A DNA stretch of 38,136 nucleotides. Origin: an uncultured Lachnospiraceae bacterium (GTDB taxonomy: Bacteria > Bacillota > Clostridia > Lachnospirales > Lachnospiraceae). The stretch is taken from contig CAJTRK010000012.1 of the NCBI GenBank assembly GCA_910578475.1, positions 1-38,136 on the forward strand. The letters run 5' to 3'. The translations under genes were made by a program, and so were the position numbers. Below are positions 32,812 to 38,136 of this stretch, in pieces; within the stretch, counting starts at the first letter, position 1; every line of letters starts with the position of its first letter. Below the pieces are notes generated by a model, which worked only from the letters and a program-made list of their open reading frames with translations, was not told where the DNA came from and made no database searches.

Positions 32812-33777
32812 ATGCAGAAAGAAGAAATCTTACATATTTTCCCTGACTTCATGCGCCCGCGATGGGAGAAGGTGGCAGAACGGGCTGACAGATTGCAGGA
32901 GATACGCCTGCGCATTGGTCAGCCGGTTACGGTACTTATGAATCATAAGGAAAAATTTCTCTCGGAGCGGGGCGAGTTGACGGATGAGATATCGTATGCC
33001 GGCCGCAGCGATGAAAAAGAACTGGAAGCGATACTCACACATATATGCCATTATTCCATATATGCCTTTGCGGATGAAATCAGACAGGGATTCATGACAA
33101 TTCGGGGCGGACACAGAATCGGTCTTTCGGGACAGGTCATACTGGAAGACGGGGAGCGGATTCGAAATATTAAATACATACGTTATTTAAATATCCGTAT
33201 TGCACATGAAGTCAAAGGAGTATCCGATAAAACGCTTCCTTTTCTTTACAATCAGGGAGAGGTGTTAAACACCCTGATTATTTCTCCGCCGGGCTGCGGG
33301 AAAACGACGATGCTGCGCGATTTGGTACGGAATATTTCCGGAGGAACCGCTTACGGCAGAGGACGGAATGTAGGTCTGGTGGACGAACGTTCGGAAATTG
33401 CCGGAAGTTATCTCGGCATTCCGCAGAACGATATCGGCATTCGCACGGATGTCATGGATGCCTGCCCGAAGCGGGAAGGCATGATGATGCTGATTCGTTC
33501 TATGGCGCCGGATGTTTTGGCGGTCGATGAACTCGGAAATGCGGAAGATGTGGAGGCAATGCACAGGGCAGTCCGGTGCGGATGCAAAATGTTGGCGACA
33601 ATTCACAGTTATTCGCTGGAAGAAGTGAGCCGTAAAAGCTATATGAGAACGGTGATGGAGGAACGGCTGTTTGACAGATACCTTCTTCTTGGAAAGAAAA
33701 ATAACAAGTGTATTGTAACCGGGATTTATGATAGAGAGAGGAAATTATGCTCAAACTTGCAGGAATCCTGTTGTTGA
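32812..33777 (+). CDS. spoIIIAA: Stage III sporulation protein AA
   Basis: A 321-residue cytosolic ATPase of the secretion-ATPase type, expected to power the SpoIIIA-SpoIIQ channel from the mother cell to the forespore. Walker A is SPPGCGKTTML (about 160-170) and Walker B is VLAVDELG. Between them are GLVDERSEI and the AMHRAVRCGCKMLATIHS segment. The start at 32812 is chosen as AAGGAGG lies 8 bases upstream; an in-frame ATG at 32806 is too close to the site. Its end overlaps spoIIIAB by 31 bases. It opens an eight-gene operon expressed in the mother cell during engulfment. Confidence 0.96.
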   Translation: MQKEEILHIFPDFMRPRWEKVAERADRLQEIRLRIGQPVTVLMNHKEKFLSERGELTDEISYAGRSDEKELEAILTHICHYSIYAFADEIRQGFMTIRGGHRIGLSGQVILEDGERIRNIKYIRYLNIRIAHEVKGVSDKTLPFLYNQGEVLNTLIISPPGCGKTTMLRDLVRNISGGTAYGRGRNVGLVDERSEIAGSYLGIPQNDIGIRTDVMDACPKREGMMMLIRSMAPDVLAVDELGNAEDVEAMHRAVRCGCKMLATIHSYSLEEVSRKSYMRTVMEERLFDRYLLLGKKNNKCIVTGIYDRERKLCSNLQESCC

Positions 33778-34265
33778 TGGCAGGATGCAGCGGACTCGGC
33801 ATCAACAAAGTAGCGGAAGAAAAACGACGTATCAGGGAACTTCGGCAGATTCGCCGCATCATTCTGCGAATACAGAATGAGATGACATATGGCAAAAGGG
33901 CTTTACCGGAAATGTGTCTCCTTTTTGGACAATGTATGGAAGAACCGTACCGCACGGCCTTTCTTATGATATATAAGAGGCTGGAGGAGAACGGCGGAAG
34001 CGGTTTTGGCAGCATATGGAAAGAAGAGCTGGAGGACTGTATGCGGAACCTGCCGCTTCAGAGAGAAGAAAAAGAGATATTGTGTAATATGCCGGAATGT
34101 CTGGGCATTATGGATGAAAAACAGCAGGCGGCCGATATCGGACAATCTCTGGATTTCCTGGAGGCTCATATTACACAGGCGGAAAACGAATATGAGAACA
34201 GGGCAAAAGTGATTATGAGCATCAGCGTCACGGCCGGAATATTTATTGTTATTTTATTGTTGTAG
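33747..34265 (+). CDS. spoIIIAB: Stage III sporulation protein AB
   Basis: A 172-residue inner-membrane protein with a helix at each end: a short N-terminal hydrophobic segment (MLKLAGILLLMAGCSGLG) and a C-terminal one (IMSISVTAGIFIVILLL). The middle is soluble helical sequence with many Arg and Glu, of the GspF-like fold expected for a partner of the SpoIIIAA ATPase. It overlaps spoIIIAA by 31 bases, so translation is coupled. All features match SpoIIIAB. Confidence 0.93.
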   Translation: MLKLAGILLLMAGCSGLGINKVAEEKRRIRELRQIRRIILRIQNEMTYGKRALPEMCLLFGQCMEEPYRTAFLMIYKRLEENGGSGFGSIWKEELEDCMRNLPLQREEKEILCNMPECLGIMDEKQQAADIGQSLDFLEAHITQAENEYENRAKVIMSISVTAGIFIVILLL

Positions 34266-34292
34266 AATACATGAGGAGGGGTATGTAACGGG

Positions 34293-34487
34293 ATGGGCAT
34301 CAGTCTTATTTTCAGAATTGCGGCAGTTGGTATATTGGTAACAATTCTGAGCCAGATTTTAAAGCACAGCGGCAGAGAGGAGCATGCGTTCCTCATCAGT
34401 CTCGCCGGATTGATTCTTGTATTAACCTGGCTCGTACCCTATATCTATGATTTATTTATGATGATACAAGAATTATTCACTATTTAA
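34293..34487 (+). CDS. spoIIIAC: Stage III sporulation protein AC
   Basis: A 64-residue integral membrane protein with two helices (about 5-22 and 32-55) joined by a short charged loop (KHSGREEHA). Size and layout fit SpoIIIAC, a small channel component. AGGAGGGG lies 11 bases before the ATG. Order and spacing within spoIIIA are standard. Confidence 0.93.
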   Translation: MGISLIFRIAAVGILVTILSQILKHSGREEHAFLISLAGLILVLTWLVPYIYDLFMMIQELFTI

Positions 34488-34523
34488 TCGAGATTTAACC
34501 TCTGAAAGAGAGACAGGACAAGC

Positions 34524-34910
34524 ATGGATATTGTAAAAATCGGAATGGTAGGGCTGCTTGGGGTGCTTCTGGTGATTCCCCTGAAAAGTTACAAAAGCGA
34601 ATTTGGCGTATATGCGGCTTTTGCGGTCTGTCTGCTGCTTTTGACATATGCGGTGAATTATTTTACGAGAATTCTGACCGGAATGGAGCGTCTGCAAGGA
34701 TATCTTGGAGATAATTCTCAATACTTGTCGGTGTTATTTAAAGCGGTAGGGGCCGCCTATATCTGTGAATTTTGTTCCGGTATCTGCAAAGATGCGGGAT
34801 ATGCAGGTATTGCCGGACAAGTGGAGACAATGGGGAAAATGTATATTTTGCTGATTGGAATGCCGGTGCTGATGACACTGATGGACAGCATTCAGGCGCT
34901 TGCGGGTTAA
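34524..34910 (+). CDS. spoIIIAD: Stage III sporulation protein AD
   Basis: A 128-residue membrane protein with four hydrophobic segments. It begins MDIVKIGMVGLLGVLLVIPLK and ends with the PVLMTLMDSIQALAG motif seen in SpoIIIAD. The central ICEFCSGICKDAGY loop is a family landmark. It probably pairs with SpoIIIAC in the channel base. Spacing to both neighbours is short. Confidence 0.94.
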   Translation: MDIVKIGMVGLLGVLLVIPLKSYKSEFGVYAAFAVCLLLLTYAVNYFTRILTGMERLQGYLGDNSQYLSVLFKAVGAAYICEFCSGICKDAGYAGIAGQVETMGKMYILLIGMPVLMTLMDSIQALAG

Positions 34911-34925
34911 AGGCTCCGGAAAGGC

Positions 34926-36062
34926 ATGGTCGTTTATATGTGGAAAAAAACAGCCATGATGGCATTGCTTTGCCTGATGCTTTTCAGGCCGATGGAAGTG
35001 CAGGCTTCCGGAGGAGAAATATTGTGGCAGGATATGGACACAGTGGAAAAGCGGTTTGAAACGCTGTTTCCAGAATATCAATTTGATGGAAAACAGGTGT
35101 TATCACTTATTCTTCAGGGAGATATCAAAGGAGCCGTGACGACGCTTGTCAGAGGGCTTACAGGCATGGTAAAAGCTCAGTTTCAGGAAATCAGGACACT
35201 GTTTGTAATGGTTTTGGTGTTGGGTATTACGGCGGCATTGTTTTCCAATTTTGCGGATATTTTTCAAAGCCGGCAGGTATCGGATATTGCGTTTTATTTT
35301 ATTTACCTGCTATTGACCGCCGGGCTGCTGAAAGTGTTCGGAAACGCGGCTGATATCGTGAGAGAAATGTTAAATCAGGTTACAACTTTTATGCAGCTCT
35401 TTATTCCGACGTATCTTCTGGCAGTCGGAACGGCTGCGGGAACGGCTTCGGCGGCAGCTTATTATCAGCTTTTTCTCATGGTCGTTTATTTGATAGAAAA
35501 ATGTTATCTGTCAATTCTGCTCCCGCTGATTTACTGTTTTATTCTGCTGAGCGTTATCAATGGCATCTGGATGGAGGAAAAGCTGAATCTGCTGTTGGAT
35601 TTCGTGCAGAAGATGGTGGGATACGGAATTAAAATAACACTTGGAATTATTACTGGGTTCAGTCTGCTGCAGTCGATGATATCGCCGGTTGTGGATGCGC
35701 TTGAGACTTCTGCGCTGAAAAAGGCGGTCTCCATGATTCCGGGAATCGGTGGTCTGACAGAAGGCATGTTTGAAATGGTAGCCGGTTCCGCCGTGCTGAT
35801 AAAGAACAGTATCGGCATTTATATAACTATTGTTATGATTTTTGTCTGCATTCTGCCTGTATTGAAAATACTCCTTTTGTCAGGGGCGTTAAAGGCGGGT
35901 GCGGCGTTAATCGGCATCGTCAGCGACAAACGGATGACGAATCTGGCGAACCGGGCGGGTGACGGGAGTATGATGCTTTTGAAGGTGGCATTGTCCGCTA
36001 TCGCTCTTTTTATCATCAGCGTGGCCGTTGCAGCATATTCAACGAATCGGGGGATAGGATGA
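34926..36062 (+). CDS. spoIIIAE: Stage III sporulation protein AE
   Basis: A 378-residue polytopic membrane protein with a signal-like N-terminus (to about residue 28, MEVQASGG) and about seven helices. Landmarks of SpoIIIAE are the QGDIKGAVTTLVRGLTG early stretch and the later SVINGIWMEEKLNLLLDFVQKM and PGIGGLTEGMFEMV segments. It is the main membrane part of the channel. GGAAAGG precedes the ATG at 34926; an in-frame ATG at 34938 is also possible. Its stop overlaps the spoIIIAF start (GGATGA). Confidence 0.95.
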   Translation: MVVYMWKKTAMMALLCLMLFRPMEVQASGGEILWQDMDTVEKRFETLFPEYQFDGKQVLSLILQGDIKGAVTTLVRGLTGMVKAQFQEIRTLFVMVLVLGITAALFSNFADIFQSRQVSDIAFYFIYLLLTAGLLKVFGNAADIVREMLNQVTTFMQLFIPTYLLAVGTAAGTASAAAYYQLFLMVVYLIEKCYLSILLPLIYCFILLSVINGIWMEEKLNLLLDFVQKMVGYGIKITLGIITGFSLLQSMISPVVDALETSALKKAVSMIPGIGGLTEGMFEMVAGSAVLIKNSIGIYITIVMIFVCILPVLKILLLSGALKAGAALIGIVSDKRMTNLANRAGDGSMMLLKVALSAIALFIISVAVAAYSTNRGIG

Positions 36063-36754
36063 ACGAACTGGTAACGCTGATTAAAAGAATCGGAATTTTC
36101 ATGATTGCGGCGCAGGCAGTTCTGCACTTTGCGCCCGGGCAGAAATATGAAAAGTACATAAAGCTGATAATCAGTATCCTGATTTTACTGCAGTTCGTGA
36201 CGCCGCTCGATGGGATAATATCCAGGACAGAAACGGACTGGAGCGGCAAACTGGCGGAGATGGAAGCGCTGTTCGGGGAAGAGGGACTGACAGGGGAAAA
36301 TAAAACCGTATCGACTGCGGCGGATGTTATGGTTGAAAGCCTCGAAAATGAAATTAAATCGAGATTAAACGATGAAATCTCCGGAGAGGGATATGTGGTA
36401 TCGAATGTACAGGTACGTCTGCGGCCTATTGAAGAGGGCAGCAGCAAACAGTATGAACTTGAGAAGGTACGGGTCGTGGTATACGGGGATGTCTCCGGAA
36501 CGCAGACGGATAATGCGGCAGTCGGGAAGATTCAGATTGATAAAATTGACGTCAGCCTGCATGAGGAAGAATGGCAGGAAGACAGTTCGAAAGGGGGAGA
36601 AGAAGGACAGGAAGGCGGAGAAGCACGATTGTTTCAGGGAGAGGAGGAGAAGTCCGCACAACGGCTGCGGGCCCGGTTTGCCCGTGTGCTTGGCCTGGAA
36701 GAGGAAATGATGGAGGTGAGCGTATATGGAGCAAATGAAAAAACTGACCGATAA
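36059..36754 (+). CDS. spoIIIAF: Stage III sporulation protein AF
   Basis: 231 residues. Two membrane helices lie at the N-terminus (about 9-28 and 36-55, the latter ISILILLQFVTPLDG). The extracytoplasmic part (about 90-165) is of the ring-building fold used by SpoIIIAF/AG/AH. The C-terminal tail is rich in Glu and Gly with a second helical block. The ATG overlaps the spoIIIAE stop, and its own end overlaps the spoIIIAG start by 29 bases, so coupling continues along the operon. Confidence 0.9.
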   Translation: MNELVTLIKRIGIFMIAAQAVLHFAPGQKYEKYIKLIISILILLQFVTPLDGIISRTETDWSGKLAEMEALFGEEGLTGENKTVSTAADVMVESLENEIKSRLNDEISGEGYVVSNVQVRLRPIEEGSSKQYELEKVRVVVYGDVSGTQTDNAAVGKIQIDKIDVSLHEEEWQEDSSKGGEEGQEGGEARLFQGEEEKSAQRLRARFARVLGLEEEMMEVSVYGANEKTDR

Positions 36755-37376
36755 AATAACAGGTGTAAAGAAATTGCGGAAAGACCAGCTCGTGGTCATG
36801 ATATTGTGCGGGATTCTGTTATGCGTCGTAGCGCTTCCTGTCAAACAAAAAGATTCCGCATCTTCCGGCAGTAAGTCCAATATATCGGACAGGAATTCTG
36901 CTACAATAGGAAAAAGCGCGCAGGCGTCGGAAGAATCCGACAGCGTCTGGCAGGGGGACGTGGCGGAGTCATTTTCTTATACGGCCTACTGGGAAGATAA
37001 ACTGAAGGGGTCGCTTTCGCGTATTGAGGGAGCGGGTGAAGTGGAAGTTCTGATTACGTTAAAGGAATCGGAAGAACGGGTATTGGAGAAGGATATTCCC
37101 GAACAGGTCAGCGAGACATCCGAGACGGATGCGGAAGGCGGCAGCCGGATAATTTCCGAGAGCCGTCTGGAAGAAGCGACGGTATATACGGTGAATGCGG
37201 CAGGACAGAACGTGCCTTATGTGCGGAAAGTGATACAGCCTGTCGTAGAAGGAGTCGTTGTTATTGCGCAGGGGGGCGACTCCGAAATTGTAAAACAGAA
37301 TATTATTGAGACAATTCAGGTATTATTTGGTATCGAAGCGAATAAGATAAGAGTAGTAAAAATGAAAACCAAATAA
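36726..37376 (+). CDS. spoIIIAG: Stage III sporulation protein AG
   Basis: 216 residues. A single membrane helix (about 22-40, LVVMILCGILLCVVALPV) follows a basic N-terminus. A Ser-rich linker leads to the extracytoplasmic ring-building domain (about 85-210) with VEVLITLKESEERVLEKD and VVEGVVVIAQGGDSEIVKQNIIETIQVLFGI, the core that assembles into the large SpoIIIAG ring. GGAGGTGA precedes the ATG. It lies between AF and AH in the usual order. Confidence 0.95.
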   Translation: MEQMKKLTDKITGVKKLRKDQLVVMILCGILLCVVALPVKQKDSASSGSKSNISDRNSATIGKSAQASEESDSVWQGDVAESFSYTAYWEDKLKGSLSRIEGAGEVEVLITLKESEERVLEKDIPEQVSETSETDAEGGSRIISESRLEEATVYTVNAAGQNVPYVRKVIQPVVEGVVVIAQGGDSEIVKQNIIETIQVLFGIEANKIRVVKMKTK

Positions 37377-37394
37377 ATTAAAGGGGAGAATGGT

Positions 37395-38102
37395 TTGAAG
37401 AATATGATTAAGAAGAATCAGGTAATGATTACGGCCCTGGCGATTATGATTGCGGTAGCGGGATACCTGAATTTCGCAGGCACGAAAGTAACAGATGAAG
37501 AAATTATGACGGTGAACGGCGAGATAGCAACGGATGATTTGGGGAATCTGGCGTTGGCGGACGAAGAAGTGGATTACGAAGCGTTATTAGATTTATCGGA
37601 CGAGGATATCGAGCAGTCTTCTGCGGATATTCTGAGTCTGGACAGCGATGTGGAAGTGAGCAGTACGGATATTATGGATGAAGGCATGGCGGAAGCCGTG
37701 GGAGAAGATGAAACGCCGGGAGAAGCGGTTTTCACGACATCATCGGGAATTTCCACATTATCCGGAGCCAAGTTGCAGAAGGAGCAGACAAGAGCGCAGA
37801 ATAAGGAAACGCTTTTGGAGATTATCAACAACGCCAATATCAGTGAGACGCAGAAACAGGAAGCTGTAAACAGCATGATTTCCATGACGGACATCGCCGA
37901 GAAAGAAACCGCGGCAGAAATCCTGTTAGAGGCCAAGGGATTTTCGGATGCCATTGTCAGCATTGACGGCGACAGCGTGGATGTCGTAATCAATACGGTG
38001 GAACTGACCGAAGCACAGCGCGCACAGATTGAAGATATCGTTATCCGCAAGACCGGCGTCAGCGCAGATGCCATTATCATCAGTACAGTAAACGCAAACT
38101 AG
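37395..38102 (+). CDS. spoIIIAH: Stage III sporulation protein AH
   Basis: 235 residues. A membrane helix (about 10-28) follows a Lys-rich start. A long acidic linker (about 35-130) leads to the YscJ/FliF-like ring-building domain (about 140-235), with SETQKQEAVNSMISM, AEILLEAKGFSDAIVSIDGDSVDVVI and an IVIRKTGVSADAIIIS end. In other species it binds SpoIIQ across the septum. The start is TTG, supported by AAGGGGAG 6 bases upstream; an ATG 9 bases later would be too far. Only 34 bases follow in the window. Confidence 0.95.
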   Translation: MKNMIKKNQVMITALAIMIAVAGYLNFAGTKVTDEEIMTVNGEIATDDLGNLALADEEVDYEALLDLSDEDIEQSSADILSLDSDVEVSSTDIMDEGMAEAVGEDETPGEAVFTTSSGISTLSGAKLQKEQTRAQNKETLLEIINNANISETQKQEAVNSMISMTDIAEKETAAEILLEAKGFSDAIVSIDGDSVDVVINTVELTEAQRAQIEDIVIRKTGVSADAIIISTVNAN

Positions 38103-38136
38103 GTGCACAGAAGAAAACTTTATGATATAATAACCG

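Overview
The window reads as a chromosomal segment of a spore-forming, Gram-positive anaerobe of the Clostridia, most likely a Lachnospiraceae member. The main reasons are the complete spoIIIA operon at the right end, a dgt-dnaG-rpoD-trmK cluster, strong AGGAGG-type ribosome sites, occasional TTG starts, tRNAs without an encoded CCA, a class A RNase P RNA, and several families common in that group (DUF4125, DUF6320-type zinc-ribbon membrane protein, CmpB-type membrane protein). No phage, insertion sequence or CRISPR array was found. Most of the window is ordinary core and light accessory chromosome.

Layout. 1-2.4 kb: a DUF4143-type ATPase, a 500-base stretch rich in hairpins, and tRNA-Leu(AAG) on the minus strand. 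2.4-5.2 kb: a double-domain hemerythrin followed by a membrane chemoreceptor with a Cache sensor. 5.2-6.9 kb: tRNA-Leu(CAG), a GerMN lipoprotein and a DUF4125 protein. 6.9-10.2 kb: a minus-strand pair (zinc-ribbon membrane protein and condensation-domain acyltransferase-like protein) divergent from an HSL-type esterase, with a strongly folded leader between them. 10.3-17.2 kb: dgt, dnaG, rpoD, trmK, a nucleoside kinase with a ThrRS-like N-terminus, and rnpB. 17.3-21.8 kb: a secreted trypsin-like protease, a membrane protein of unknown role, a LacX-type epimerase whose 3' end carries a 45-bp tandem duplication, and a two-gene ABC transporter.

21.9-24.8 kb: two adjacent CobW-type GTPases. The first carries about 56 histidines in a 98-residue stretch. 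The second has lost the CxCC metal motif and is fused to a DUF1980/YcgQ-like C-terminus. A secreted protein of unknown role follows. 24.7-28.5 kb: AT-rich short repeats, a small XRE regulator, a four-helix membrane protein, and NatA/NatB-type ABC genes, the permease being fused to a CPBP (CAAX-protease-like) domain. 28.5-32.7 kb: a YlmH-like S4 protein, a CmpB-type membrane protein, a PHP phosphoesterase and rarA. 32.8-38.1 kb: spoIIIAA-AH, which encode the channel between mother cell and forespore.

The best candidates for something less described are the paired GTPases (likely metal handling), the hemerythrins with the same His-to-Gln change in both iron sites, the acyltransferase/esterase/zinc-ribbon locus with its structured leader, and several strong hairpins that do not behave as simple terminators. 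All functional calls rest on motif reading and remembered family features, since no database search was possible.
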